A stretch of 64,000 nucleotides of DNA from Sphingobium sp. D43FB. GTDB lineage: Bacteria; Pseudomonadota; Alphaproteobacteria; Sphingomonadales; Sphingomonadaceae. Positions 45,842 through 54,930 of the stretch are shown here, one piece after another. The notes below the pieces were generated by a model. That model saw only the letters and a list, made by a program, of their open reading frames with translations, did no database searches and was not told the DNA's origin. The position numbers were made by a program, and so were the translations under genes. Numbering within the stretch: the first letter of the stretch is position 1; every line of letters begins with the position of its first letter. The stretch spans positions 62,001 to 126,000 of the forward strand of contig NZ_NMUA01000002.1 in the NCBI RefSeq assembly GCF_002312805.1, read 5' to 3'.

Positions 45842-47080
45842 ATGGCAGAGACAGGCGCAGCAATGACGGCCGGGGCGGAATGGCGGCGTGCGCCGATCCT
45901 GCCGATCGCGGCCGGGCTAGGCTACGCCACCAGCGTCATCCATATCTATGGACTTGGCCCCTATATCGAGCCGATCAGCCAATCCTTTGGCTGGTCGCGG
46001 ACGCAAACCACCATCGGCCTGACGCTGGCGACATTGGTGCAAGCGCTGTTTTCGGTGCCGATCGGGCTGATGGTCGACCGGCTGGGACCGCGCCTGTTCG
46101 GGCTGGTCGGTGTGGTCCTGACCTGTGCTGCCTTTGCCATGCTGGGGACAGCGACCGGGGACAAGGCCCAGTGGCTGATGCTGTGGAGTCTGTTGGCCTT
46201 GGCGACATTGCCGGTGCAGGCGACGGTGTGGACCAGTGCGGTGGCGACCCGCTTTGCCGCGTCGCGGGGGCTGGCGTTCGCGGTGACATTGTGCGGCGCT
46301 TCTTTGGCCGCCGCCCTGTTTCCGCTGCTGGGTAGCTGGCTCATCGCGCGCCATGGCTGGCAGACCGCGGCGCCGATCCAGGCGGCGATCTGGGTTGCAA
46401 TCGCCTTTCCGATGATCTTCCTCTTCTTTCGTGGCGCGCACGACCGGCGGGCGAAAGTCGCACTGGTAGAACGGCCGGCGCTTGAGGGCGCGACGCTGGG
46501 CGAAGGCGTGCGCTCTTCCATCTATCATCGGCTGCTGCTCGCCAGCCTGCTCTTCACCTTCACCATCATCGCGCTGGTCGTGCATTTCGTGCCCATCCTG
46601 ACCGATCGCGGCGCGGAGCGCATGGAGGCTGCGGGGATCGCGGCGCTGGTGGGTATCTTCTCGGTGATCGGGCGGCTGGCGACGGGGCTGCTGCTCGACC
46701 GGTTTCGCGGGTCGATGGTGGGGGCGGTCGTCTTTCTGCTGCCGGCCATCGGCTGCCTGCTGTTGCTGATGGGCGGGGATAGCTGGCGCGCGCAGGCGGC
46801 GGCTGCCGCTATGATCGGGCTGACATTGGGCGCGGAGGTCGACGTGATCGTCTATCTCACCACCCAGCATTTTGGGCTCAAGACTTTTGGCGGGCTTTAT
46901 GGCGGGTTGCTGATGGCCTTGTCGGTCGGCACCGCAACCGGGCCGCTGGGGGCCTCGGCGCTCTATGACGCGACCGGGGGCTATGGCCCGTTCCTGTGGC
47001 TGACCATCGCGCTGATGGTGGCAAGCAGCCTGACATTGGCGAGCCTGCCGCGTCCGGCTTATGCGAACGGTAAGCCTTAG
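45842..47080 (+). CDS. major facilitator superfamily transporter
   Basis: The protein has 412 residues and 12 predicted transmembrane segments. The MFS motif A region reads GLMVDRLGPRLFGLVG between helices 2 and 3. A central hydrophilic loop follows helix 6 (FFRGAHDRRAKVALVERPALEGATLGEG). The substrate is not evident; the pattern fits monocarboxylate/oxalate-formate-type antiporters rather than drug pumps. ATG 45842 is preferred; the frame is open to 45773. Confidence 0.85.
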   Translation: MAETGAAMTAGAEWRRAPILPIAAGLGYATSVIHIYGLGPYIEPISQSFGWSRTQTTIGLTLATLVQALFSVPIGLMVDRLGPRLFGLVGVVLTCAAFAMLGTATGDKAQWLMLWSLLALATLPVQATVWTSAVATRFAASRGLAFAVTLCGASLAAALFPLLGSWLIARHGWQTAAPIQAAIWVAIAFPMIFLFFRGAHDRRAKVALVERPALEGATLGEGVRSSIYHRLLLASLLFTFTIIALVVHFVPILTDRGAERMEAAGIAALVGIFSVIGRLATGLLLDRFRGSMVGAVVFLLPAIGCLLLLMGGDSWRAQAAAAAMIGLTLGAEVDVIVYLTTQHFGLKTFGGLYGGLLMALSVGTATGPLGASALYDATGGYGPFLWLTIALMVASSLTLASLPRPAYANGKP

Positions 47081-47146
47081 CCATGACGGGAATCATCATG
47101 ACGCGACGTTTGCTGTTCCGACCAAGCTTGCGTGAGGAGCAAACGA

Positions 47147-48049
47147 GTGACGACTATAGCAGATGCCCGTGATCACGGCCTGATCCATGACCTGAGCCAT
47201 ATGAGCGTTCTGTCCCGCCAGGCAATCGGTCGGCGGCGCACTTTGCGGCTCCTTTTGTCGGCGGGCGGTGCAGCGATGGTCAGCGCCTGCGGGGGCAGCG
47301 ACGCCAGCGGCTCGGTGGAAACGACCAGTTCGACGACAACCACCACAAACACCACGACGACATCGACAACCGGAACGACCAGCACATCCAGCGAAAGCTG
47401 CATCGCCGATCCGACCGAAACCAACGGACCATATCCGGCTGATGGGTCCAATAGCGTCAATGGCAGTGTGGTCAACGCTCTGGACGACAACGGCATCGTT
47501 CGCGCCGACATCCGCTCCAGTTTCGGCACGGCGTCCGGCACGGCTGCCGGGATTTACATGCAATTGACGATCACTGTCGTGAATGTGAACAGCGGTTGTG
47601 CGCCGTTGGCTGGTTATGCAGTCTATCTGTGGCATTGTACGCGCGATGGCCAATATTCGCTATACGATATCCCTGGCGAGAATTATCTGCGCGGTGTCGG
47701 CGTGACCGATGCCAACGGACAAGTGACTTTTACCAGCATCTTTCCAGGATGTTATGCTGGACGATACCCGCATATCCATTTCGAGGTCTATCCCAGCCTA
47801 GCGCGTGCGACGACCTACGCCAATCGCGTGCTGACGTCCCAATTGGCGATGCCGACAGCGGCCTGTACCGCCATCTACGCCACAAGCGGCTATGCCAGCA
47901 GCAGAAGCAATTTCTCCAGCACGACGACAGCCAATGACAATGTGTTTGGCGACAACACGGCAGAGCAGATCGCAGCGATGACGCCCGCCATGACCGGCGA
48001 CATCACCAACGGCTTTACCGGGTCGGTGACAGTCGGGCTGGCTATCTGA
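47147..48049 (+). CDS. intradiol-dioxygenase-like lipoprotein
   Basis: The protein has 300 residues from GTG 47147 (GAGGAG seven bases upstream). A twin-arginine-like GRRRTLRLLL is followed by a lipobox VSAC (Cys48), then a low-complexity Thr/Ser linker (about 57-82). The fold of intradiol ring-cleavage dioxygenases follows: TETNGPYPADGS, GYAVYLWHCTRDGQYSLYD, ENYLRGVGVTDANGQVTFTSIFPGCYAGRYPHIHFEVY. The four iron ligands Tyr, Tyr, His, His appear conserved (DGQYS or ENY, GCYAG and HIH). The substrate is unknown; catechol pathway genes are not adjacent. Exported intradiol-like proteins are a recognised subfamily. Confidence 0.88.
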   Translation: MTTIADARDHGLIHDLSHMSVLSRQAIGRRRTLRLLLSAGGAAMVSACGGSDASGSVETTSSTTTTTNTTTTSTTGTTSTSSESCIADPTETNGPYPADGSNSVNGSVVNALDDNGIVRADIRSSFGTASGTAAGIYMQLTITVVNVNSGCAPLAGYAVYLWHCTRDGQYSLYDIPGENYLRGVGVTDANGQVTFTSIFPGCYAGRYPHIHFEVYPSLARATTYANRVLTSQLAMPTAACTAIYATSGYASSRSNFSSTTTANDNVFGDNTAEQIAAMTPAMTGDITNGFTGSVTVGLAI

Positions 48050-48062
48050 TCACAAGGGTGCC

Positions 48063-48227
48063 TCAGGCGCCCTTCGCGTCCTGCTTGGCCTTGTGCGCGG
48101 CCAGCAGGGCGTCGATTTCGACGATGCGCAGGCGTTGGGGGGTGTCCTTGGCCAACCCCTTGAGACGGCATTCGGCCCAGAGCGCGCGGCGTTCGGCGGT
48201 GAGGGCCTTGAGATAGAGGTCGGCCAT
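48063..48227 (-). CDS. small conserved protein, 54 residues
   Basis: It starts at ATG 48227 with CAGGAG upstream; the longer frame to 48284 includes repeat sequence. The product MADLYLKALTAERRALWAECRLKGLAKDTPQRLRIVEIDALLAAHKAKQ is basic, helical and rich in Leu/Ala/Lys. No known family was recognised. It lies downstream of typA on the same strand after a palindromic repeat, so it may share a transcript. Confidence 0.6.
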   Translation of the reverse strand: MADLYLKALTAERRALWAECRLKGLAKDTPQRLRIVEIDALLAAHKAKQDAKGA

Positions 48228-48249
48228 TTGGGGCTCCTGTAAAAAGATC

Positions 48250-48325
48250 GGGGGCGGTGCGTTGCCGCCCGCCCCCTCCACCATCGGCTGTGCCGATGGT
48301 TCCCCTCCCCGGCACGGGGAGGAAT
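48250..48325. repeat. CCTCCCC-type palindromic repeat between typA and the small gene
   Basis: Contains gggggcggtgcgttgccgcccgccccc, ccatcggctgtgccgatgg and cccctccccggcacggggagg. It lies between typA and the 54-codon gene. Confidence 0.8.
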
Positions 48326-48330
48326 TATCG

Positions 48331-50151
48331 TCAGGCTGCCTTCGAGCGGCTCATGCGCTTGCGCTCGTTCGGATCCAGATAGCGCTTGCGCAGGCGGATC
48401 GTCTTGGGCGTGACTTCGACCAGTTCATCATCATCGATATAGGCGATGGCCTGTTCCAGCGTCAGCTTCCAGGGCGGGGTCAGGCGAACGGCGTCGTCCT
48501 TGCCGCTCGCGCGGAAGTTGGTCAGCGCCTTGGACTTCATCGGGTTGACTTCGAGATCGTCGGGCTTGGCGTTCTGGCCGATGATCATGCCTTCATAGAG
48601 CGCTTCGCCGACGCCCACCATCAGGATGCCGCGTTCTTCAAGCGGACCCAGCGCATAGGCATTGGCTTCGCCCGACCCGTTGGAGATGAGGACGCCATTC
48701 TTGCGGCCTTCGATCGTGCCCTTGTGGGGGCCATATTTCTCGAACAGGCGGTTCATGATGCCGGTGCCGCGCGTGTCGGACAGGAATTCGCCATGATAGC
48801 CGATCAGGCCACGCGAAGGCGCGGAGAAGGTGATGCGGGTCTTGCCACCGCCCGAAGGACGCATGTCGGTCATTTCCGCCTTGCGCAGGTTCATCTTCTC
48901 GACAACCGTGCCGGAAAATTCATCATCGACGTCGATCATGACGGTTTCATAAGGCTCGGTCTTGTTGCCGTCCTCGTCCGTGCCGAACAGCACGCGCGGG
49001 CGGCTGATCGAGAGTTCGAAGCCTTCGCGGCGCATCGTTTCGATGAGCACGCCAAGCTGCAATTCGCCGCGGCCGGCGACTTCGAAACTGTCCTTGTCGG
49101 CGCTCTCCGTGACCTTCACGGCGACATTCGATTCGGCTTCGCGAGCGAGGCGATCGCGGATCATGCGGCTGGTGACCTTGGTGCCTTCGCGGCCGGCCAT
49201 CGGCGAATCATTCACGGCAAAGCGCATCGAGAGCGTTGGCGGATCGATCGGCTGCGCCTGGATCGGTTCGGTGACCGAGATGTCGCAGATGGTGTTGGCG
49301 ACGGTCGCGACGGAGAGGCCCGCCAGCGAGATGATGTCACCTGCCTTGGCTTCGTCAACAGGGACGCGGTCAAGGCCATGGAACGCCATGATCTTCGACG
49401 CACGACCGGTTTCAATGACCGTGCCGTCCATGTCGAGCGCGTGGATTGCCTGGTTCACCTTGACCGAACCGCTGGTCACGCGGCCGGTGAGGATGCGGCC
49501 AAGGAAGTTGTCGCGGTCGAGCAACGTCACCAGGAAGGTGAAGGGCACGCCATCGACTTCCACGGCGGGCGCGGGAACGTGATCGACAATCTTTTGGAAC
49601 AGCGGCTTCAACGTGCCCGCCCGCAGCGTGGGGTCTTCATTGGCATAGCCATTGCGACCCGACGCATAGAGGACGGGGAAATCGAGCTGCTCATCGGTCG
49701 CTTCGAGCGACACGAACAGGTCGAACACTTCGTCCAGCACTTCCTGGATACGCTCGTCGGGGCGGTCGACCTTGTTGACGACGACGATGGGCTTCAAACC
49801 CAGCGCCAGCGCCTTGCCGGTCACGAACTTCGTCTGCGGCATCGCGCCTTCGGACGAATCGACCAGCAGAACGACGCCATCGACCATCGAGAGGATGCGT
49901 TCGACTTCGCCGCCGAAATCGGCGTGGCCCGGTGTATCGACGATGTTGATGCGGGTGCCTTCCCACTCGACCGAGGTCGGCTTGGCGAGAATGGTGATGC
50001 CGCGCTCTTTTTCGAGATCGTTGCTGTCCATCGCGCGCTCTTCGACGCGCTGATTGTCGCGGAAGGTGCCGGACTGGCGGAAAAGCTGGTCGACGAGGGT
50101 TGTTTTGCCGTGATCGACGTGCGCGATGATGGCGATATTACGCAGGGACAT
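48331..50151 (-). CDS. typA: translational GTPase TypA/BipA
   Basis: TypA/BipA is a ribosome-binding GTPase needed under stress and cold. It has 606 residues, from ATG 50151. The GTPase motifs are [17 protein letters not shown] (G1), [14 protein letters not shown] (G2), [14 protein letters not shown] (G3), [12 protein letters not shown] (G4). Then come domain II, EF-G-like domains III and V, and the C-terminal TypA domain with [22 protein letters not shown]. Frames further upstream to 50181 lack conserved residues. Confidence 0.97.
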   Translation of the reverse strand: MSLRNIAIIAHVDHGKTTLVDQLFRQSGTFRDNQRVEERAMDSNDLEKERGITILAKPTSVEWEGTRINIVDTPGHADFGGEVERILSMVDGVVLLVDSSEGAMPQTKFVTGKALALGLKPIVVVNKVDRPDERIQEVLDEVFDLFVSLEATDEQLDFPVLYASGRNGYANEDPTLRAGTLKPLFQKIVDHVPAPAVEVDGVPFTFLVTLLDRDNFLGRILTGRVTSGSVKVNQAIHALDMDGTVIETGRASKIMAFHGLDRVPVDEAKAGDIISLAGLSVATVANTICDISVTEPIQAQPIDPPTLSMRFAVNDSPMAGREGTKVTSRMIRDRLAREAESNVAVKVTESADKDSFEVAGRGELQLGVLIETMRREGFELSISRPRVLFGTDEDGNKTEPYETVMIDVDDEFSGTVVEKMNLRKAEMTDMRPSGGGKTRITFSAPSRGLIGYHGEFLSDTRGTGIMNRLFEKYGPHKGTIEGRKNGVLISNGSGEANAYALGPLEERGILMVGVGEALYEGMIIGQNAKPDDLEVNPMKSKALTNFRASGKDDAVRLTPPWKLTLEQAIAYIDDDELVEVTPKTIRLRKRYLDPNERKRMSRSKAA

Positions 50152-50379
50152 GTCTTGCCTTCGGGATATGTGTTGGCCCACGCCGACACAAGGTCACGCA
50201 GAGGCTTCGGCCGCGCCCCTACAGGAAATGACGCGTTGCGGCAAGAGCAGGGCCGCAGCCAAGCCAAAGGCCAAGTGCCTTCGTGCTTCCCATCGCGCGA
50301 CGCGGCTCCTATCATCATCGTGATGATTGCGCCTTGAAGCGCAGGTGTTCTATATCGATATGACACCCAAGGAGATAGC

Positions 50380-51603
50380 ATGGCTACGACTGCGCCCACC
50401 GCGACCCAGACCGCGACCGCCGATATGTTGAACCTGACCGCGCCCGACCCGGTGCCGGTCGTCGCGGCCGACAAGGCGGCCGGGCTGGTGCCGATTGACG
50501 AAGCGAAAAAGTCCAAGCTGGACGAGAAGGTCGATGCCTTCATCGACGATCTGGTGGCGCAGGATGCCAACAGTCCCGAATTCGGCGTGCGGGTCGACCA
50601 GTTGACCAATATGGGGCGCAAGGAAATCGCCGAAGCGGCCGGGCACAGCAACCGCTTCCTCGATCGCCCGGTACGCGCGATGGACAGCGACACCAAGGTC
50701 GGCGCGGACCTCGCCGAACTGCGCCGCACGGTCGAGGATCTGGACCCTGGCAAGCGCGGCAACCTGCTCGCGCCCAAGAAGCTGTTCGGGATCATCCCGT
50801 TCGGCAACAAGATGCGCGACTATTTCGACGGCTATAAAAGTGCGCAGGGGCATATCAATGCGATCCTGGGGTCGCTGGCCAGCGGCAAGGATACGCTGAT
50901 CAAGGATAATGCCGCGATCGACGTGGAGCGGCAGAATATGTGGCAGACCATGGGTCGGCTGGAACAGATGATCCATATCAGCAAGACGATGGATGCGCGG
51001 TTGGAGGCCAAGGCGCTGGAGCTGGATTCGAGCGATCCGGCCAAGGCCAAGGCGATCCGCGAAAGCGCGCTCTTCTACATCCGCCAGCGGACGCAGGATC
51101 TGCTGACGCAGATGGCGGTGACGGTGCAGGGCTATCTGGCGCTCGATCTGGTGAAGAAGAATAATATCGAACTGGTCAAGGGCGTGGACCGCGCCAGCAC
51201 GACCACGGTCGCAGCGTTGCGGACGGCTGTGACGGTGGCGCAGGCACTGGCCGGGCAGCGGCTGGTGCTGGAGCAGATCAGCGCGCTCAACACCACGACC
51301 GCGAACATGATCGATCGCACCGGCGAATTGCTGAAAAGCCAGACCGCGCAAATCCACGAGCAGGCTGCGTCCAGCACGATCCCGATCGAAACGCTGCAAC
51401 GGGCGTTCCAGAATATCTATGACACGATGGACAATATCGACGCGTTCAAGATGAAGGCGCTAGAAAATATGAAGACGACGGTGACCACGCTGTCGGGCGA
51501 AGTGGAGAAGTCCAAGGGCTATATCGCGCGGGCGCAGGGCCAGGCCGAAGCTTCGCGCGATGTACGCGTGGATAATTCGCTGTTGAGCGCGATCGAGGGG
51601 TGA
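50380..51603 (+). CDS. toxic anion resistance protein TelA family
   Basis: The protein has 407 residues, mainly long amphipathic helices (coiled-coil like). The TelA pattern is evident: Leu/Ala-rich central KLFGIIPFGNKMRDYFDGYKSAQGHINAIL, QQ/RLEQMIHISKTMDARLEAKA and a C-terminal NIYDTMDNIDAFKMKALENMKTTVTTL. Linked to resistance to tellurite or to lantibiotic/nisin-like stress in other genera. AAGGAG at 50369-50374 is its ribosome-binding site. The XpaC-like gene follows after 103 bases containing a repeat. Confidence 0.92.
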   Translation: MATTAPTATQTATADMLNLTAPDPVPVVAADKAAGLVPIDEAKKSKLDEKVDAFIDDLVAQDANSPEFGVRVDQLTNMGRKEIAEAAGHSNRFLDRPVRAMDSDTKVGADLAELRRTVEDLDPGKRGNLLAPKKLFGIIPFGNKMRDYFDGYKSAQGHINAILGSLASGKDTLIKDNAAIDVERQNMWQTMGRLEQMIHISKTMDARLEAKALELDSSDPAKAKAIRESALFYIRQRTQDLLTQMAVTVQGYLALDLVKKNNIELVKGVDRASTTTVAALRTAVTVAQALAGQRLVLEQISALNTTTANMIDRTGELLKSQTAQIHEQAASSTIPIETLQRAFQNIYDTMDNIDAFKMKALENMKTTVTTLSGEVEKSKGYIARAQGQAEASRDVRVDNSLLSAIEG

Positions 51604-51627
51604 GAATGATCTGCCCCCCTCTCCCTT

Positions 51628-51698
51628 CGCTTCGAGCGTGTCGAGAAGCGGCTCGTGCAATGCCTGCGTTTCTCGACTTCGCTCGAAACGAACGGAGG
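51628..51698. repeat. REP-like palindrome between telA and the XpaC-like gene
   Basis: ttcgcttcgagcgtgtcgagaa and ttctcgacttcgctcgaaacgaa form the inverted arms. The element's end, aacgg, runs into AGGT, giving GGAGGT (51694-51699) seven bases before the next ATG. Confidence 0.85.
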
Positions 51699-51706
51699 TT
51701 GCAGCT

Positions 51707-52417
51707 ATGAGCCGGTCCGATCGCGTCTTGGCCGATGCCGAAGCTGTGCTGCGCCGTCATAGCGAGCGCGGGCAGAGCCTGAGCGCGCGGGCGCGGCAGC
51801 GGCGCAATGCCGGGCTGATGCGCAAGGTCAAATATGCCTTCTGGGCTGTGCTGGCGGTGCTGCTGGGCAGCCTGGTCGCAGGGTTCGTGCTGCCGCTCGG
51901 CACCACCGGCGTGATGATTGCGCTGGGTGTGATGATCGCCGCGCTATTGCTGATTGCGCTGTTGCCAACGGAGACGAAGGTGAAGTCCGAGGCGCTGGCG
52001 CAGACGCCGCTCACCGCCTTGCCGCTGCAGACCGAAATCTGGCTGGAAAATCAGCGCAAGGCGCTGCCCGCGCCCGCGATCACGCTGGTCGACAGTATCG
52101 GCATCAAGCTGGAGACGTTGGCGCCGCAACTGGAACGGCTCGACCCGCAAGACCCGGCCGCGCAGGATGTGCGCCGCTTGCTGTCGGATCATCTGCCCGA
52201 ACTGGTGACCGGCTATCAGTCCATCCCCCAGCCGATGCGGCGCGAAGAGCGGAACGGGCGCGTGCCCGAACAGCAGTTGATCGACGGGCTGGGCGTCATC
52301 GACGCGGAAATCGCGCGGATGAGCGAGCAATTGGCGAGCGGCGACCTCAACAAATTGGCGACGCAGAACCGGTTTCTGGAACTGAAATATCAGGAGGCGA
52401 AGGAATTGGGGGCGTAA
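51707..52417 (+). CDS. XpaC-like membrane protein, partner of TelA
   Basis: The protein has 236 residues. A basic N-terminal region of about 40 residues with coiled-coil character (SERGQSLSARARQRRNAG) precedes two transmembrane helices (about 45-63 and 69-87), then a helical cytosolic domain (PQLERLDPQDPAAQDVRRLLSDHLPELVTGYQSIP). The layout matches XpaC (5-bromo-4-chloroindolyl phosphate hydrolysis family), which co-occurs with telA. ATG 51707 is supported by GGAGGT; the frame to 51638 is not. Confidence 0.72.
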   Translation: MSRSDRVLADAEAVLRRHSERGQSLSARARQRRNAGLMRKVKYAFWAVLAVLLGSLVAGFVLPLGTTGVMIALGVMIAALLLIALLPTETKVKSEALAQTPLTALPLQTEIWLENQRKALPAPAITLVDSIGIKLETLAPQLERLDPQDPAAQDVRRLLSDHLPELVTGYQSIPQPMRREERNGRVPEQQLIDGLGVIDAEIARMSEQLASGDLNKLATQNRFLELKYQEAKELGA

Positions 52418-52435
52418 GGCTCCCGCCCTTCCCCC

Positions 52436-52591
52436 ATGATCCACCTCACGCTAATCATCGTCGATTTTCTGACAGGACTGCTGGCGGCGGGAGCCTGGGC
52501 GCTGGCGTCAGCGGGTGGCGCGATGGCAGCGCTGGTTGGCGGCGGGCTATTGGGGGTGTCGCTATTCCGGCGCTGGCGGCGCAGGCGCTAG
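52436..52591 (+). CDS. small hydrophobic protein, 51 residues
   Basis: The ATG at 52436 opens a 51-codon frame: an N-terminal hydrophobic segment (IHLTLIIVDFLTGLLAAGAWALA), a Gly/Ala-rich second segment and an Arg-rich tail (FRRWRRRRR-like). Likely a two-helix membrane peptide with a positive C-terminus. Its last four bases overlap the end of the convergent PilZ gene. Could be a chance frame in GC-rich DNA; no Shine-Dalgarno was found. Confidence 0.45.
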   Translation: MIHLTLIIVDFLTGLLAAGAWALASAGGAMAALVGGGLLGVSLFRRWRRRR

Positions 52592-52914
52592 TCGCCGCGC
52601 ACCACGCGATCGACGGTCGGTTGCGGGAGCGGCAGGTCGAAATGGATGCCGAAGCGTTTGGCCCGGACCCACATGCCCCGCCCCGCCACACTCAGCGCGC
52701 TCGCTTCGATCACGACATGGTCGCCGACCTGTGGTGGACTGTCGCTATGCGCCAGCGCGCCCGTCATCGACAGGTCAAGCAGATGCGCGCGCACCGGCAA
52801 ACCCTGCACGCGTAACAGAACCGGCTCGAACAATTTGAGCCGCGTTGCGCGACGGGCCGCGCCAAGCGAATGATGTTCCTGCAATCCTGTGCCTCCCGTT
52901 GGGAAGCATAACAT
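52588..52914 (-). CDS. PilZ-domain protein
   Basis: The protein has 108 residues consisting of one PilZ domain. The cyclic-di-GMP-binding RxxxR reads RRATR and the D/NxSxxG reads DLSMTG; hydrophobic strands follow to RFGIHFDLPL. As a free-standing PilZ it should act as an effector for the diguanylate cyclases in the window. The function of the target is unknown. Confidence 0.85.
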   Translation of the reverse strand: MLCFPTGGTGLQEHHSLGAARRATRLKLFEPVLLRVQGLPVRAHLLDLSMTGALAHSDSPPQVGDHVVIEASALSVAGRGMWVRAKRFGIHFDLPLPQPTVDRVVRGD

Positions 52915-52967
52915 GGGCGAGGACGATGCGTTCCCAACAAGAACCCTCAGGACGGCATTAACCCTCT

Positions 52968-53690
52968 TTATCGGTCATTGAGCGCGCAAGGAACAATACT
53001 GGCTGGATCGGGGCGCGCGGCGATGCGGCGGAACCGGGCGAAATAGCCGCCTGCGGTCGGCTTGGGGATCAGTTCTTCCATGCGGAAGCCCATGGCGGCC
53101 AGTTCGCAGGCAAGCAGGCGCGGCGGTGTGCCATGCTGGTCGGTCGGTCGATCGGCATCGACGACGATCAGTTCGCCATCCTTTTTCAACGCTGGGGACA
53201 GGTGCCACAGGAAGGCATAGGGCTCGGCGATCTCATGATACATATGCACCATCATGATCCGGTCGAAGCTATTTTCGGGAAGCCGGGGATCTTCGGGCGC
53301 GCCCAGCTTGACGCTGACATTATCCCATTTTTCGCGGGTGATGCGGCGCGAGAGTGCTTCGATCACTTCGGGCATGATGTCTTCGGCCAGCACGCGGCCC
53401 TGCGCGCCCACGCGCGCGGCGAGGCGGACAGTATAATAGCCCTCGCCTGCGCCAATGTCGGCCACGGTCATGCCGGGGCGGATGCCCGCCCGGTCCATGA
53501 TATCCTCCGCCTCATGCACGCGGTCGCGCGCTTCCTCGCTGGACCAGCGGGTCGAAACGATCGGCGCGACCGGGCGATCGGCCTGGGGAAAAGGCTGGGC
53601 GGCGACGGCGCGCCTGGTCCCGTCGCCCGGCGACAGCATGTCGCAAGCGGCCAGCAGGACGGAGATGCCCACCAGCGCCAGGCGCATCAT
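52968..53690 (-). CDS. lipoprotein class I SAM methyltransferase
   Basis: The protein has 240 residues. A signal peptide with lipobox LAAC (Cys16) is followed by a Rossmann methyltransferase core: VADIGAGEGYYTVRLA (SAM motif I), VLAEDIMPEVIEAL, FDRIMMVHMYHEI and GELIVVDADRPTD. Placement after prfB with a TGATG overlap implies co-translation. If it is really lipidated and exported, it would work where SAM is not expected, or its SAM fold serves another ligand. ATG 53687 is a possible alternative start. Confidence 0.85.
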   Translation of the reverse strand: MMRLALVGISVLLAACDMLSPGDGTRRAVAAQPFPQADRPVAPIVSTRWSSEEARDRVHEAEDIMDRAGIRPGMTVADIGAGEGYYTVRLAARVGAQGRVLAEDIMPEVIEALSRRITREKWDNVSVKLGAPEDPRLPENSFDRIMMVHMYHEIAEPYAFLWHLSPALKKDGELIVVDADRPTDQHGTPPRLLACELAAMGFRMEELIPKPTAGGYFARFRRIAARPDPASIVPCALNDR

Positions 53691-54817
53691 CAGTCGACAT
53701 CCTCCACATCGACCTTTTCGCCCGTCACCTTTTGCGACAGCGCAGCGGCCATGAAAGGATCGAGCGCGCCGTCGAGAACATCGTCGGGCGCGGTCGAGGT
53801 GACGCCGGTGCGCAAATCCTTCACCAGCTGATAGGGTTGCAGCACATAGGAGCGGATCTGATGGCCCCAGCCGATCTCCGTCTTGGCCGCATATTCGCCT
53901 GCCGTGACGGCTTCGCGCTTGGCCAATTCGGCTTCGTAGAGCCGGGCTTTAAGCATGTTCATCGCGGTCGCGCGGTTCTTGTGCTGCGACCGGTCATTCT
54001 GTGACGCGACGATGATGCCGGACGGAACGTGGGTGATGCGGACAGCCGAATCGGTGGTGTTGACGTGCTGCCCGCCTGCGCCCGACGCGCGATAGGTATC
54101 GATCTTGAGGTCGCTTTCCTTGACCTCGATATCGATATCGTCGTCGATCACCGGATAGACCCACACCGACGAGAAGCTGGTATGGCGGCGCGCCGCGCTG
54201 TCATAGGGGCTTATGCGGACCAGCCGGTGGACGCCGCTTTCGGTCTTGGCATAGCCATAGGCATTTTCGCCCTTGATCAGGAAAGTCGCGGACTTGATGC
54301 CCGCCTGATCGCCCGCCTGATAATCGACCAGTTCTACCTTATAGCCGCGCCGCTCCGCCCAGCGGCGATACATGCGGGACAGGATTTCGGCCCAGTCCTG
54401 GCTTTCGGTGCCGCCAGCCCCGGCGTGGATTTCGAGATAGGTGTCGCTGGCATCGGCTTCGCCCGCCAGCAGCGCCTTGATCTTGTCCTCATCGGCGCGG
54501 TCGGCCAACGCCTTCAAGGAGGCGATGGCTTCGTTGACCATATCCTCATCGCCTTCGGCCTCGGCCATTTCGATGAGTTCGGCATTGTCCGCCTTTTCAG
54601 AGGCGATCGCGCGGGTCGCGCCGATCGCGCTGTCCAGCCGGGTGCGTTCGCGCATGACTTCCTGCGCCAGCTTCGCATTGTCCCACAGCGTCGGATCTTC
54701 GACGCGGGCGTTCAACTCGTCGAGGCGGCGCAGCGCGCGGTCCCAGTCGAGGAAGCGGCGCAACAGGTCCAGCGCGGCGTCGATACGATCGATATATTGC
54801 TGCGCTTCGGCGCGCAT
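53690..54817 (-). CDS. prfB: peptide chain release factor 2
   Basis: RF2 reads UAA and UGA. The 375-residue protein has an N-terminal coiled domain, the discriminator loop as SPY ([15 protein letters not shown]; the classical RF2 motif is SPF) and the GGQ motif ([17 protein letters not shown]) for peptidyl-tRNA hydrolysis. No in-frame UGA programmed frameshift is needed in this gene, unlike in E. coli. Followed by the lipoprotein methyltransferase. Confidence 0.95.
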   Translation of the reverse strand: MRAEAQQYIDRIDAALDLLRRFLDWDRALRRLDELNARVEDPTLWDNAKLAQEVMRERTRLDSAIGATRAIASEKADNAELIEMAEAEGDEDMVNEAIASLKALADRADEDKIKALLAGEADASDTYLEIHAGAGGTESQDWAEILSRMYRRWAERRGYKVELVDYQAGDQAGIKSATFLIKGENAYGYAKTESGVHRLVRISPYDSAARRHTSFSSVWVYPVIDDDIDIEVKESDLKIDTYRASGAGGQHVNTTDSAVRITHVPSGIIVASQNDRSQHKNRATAMNMLKARLYEAELAKREAVTAGEYAAKTEIGWGHQIRSYVLQPYQLVKDLRTGVTSTAPDDVLDGALDPFMAAALSQKVTGEKVDVEDVD

Positions 54818-54930
54818 AGTCTCATCTCCAAGTGACGGCGGCCCGGCCGACGCTGCACGCTCCTTAGCGCGTCGCGGCGGGCTTGTCGAAGCGCGCTTCC
54901 TTCCCGATGCCGGGCCGGTTCGTCAAGCGC

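Noticed and set aside
48262..50337. 691-codon frame antisense to typA
   Set aside because: It is the complement of a well-recognised GTPase gene; the long open frame follows from third-position GC bias.
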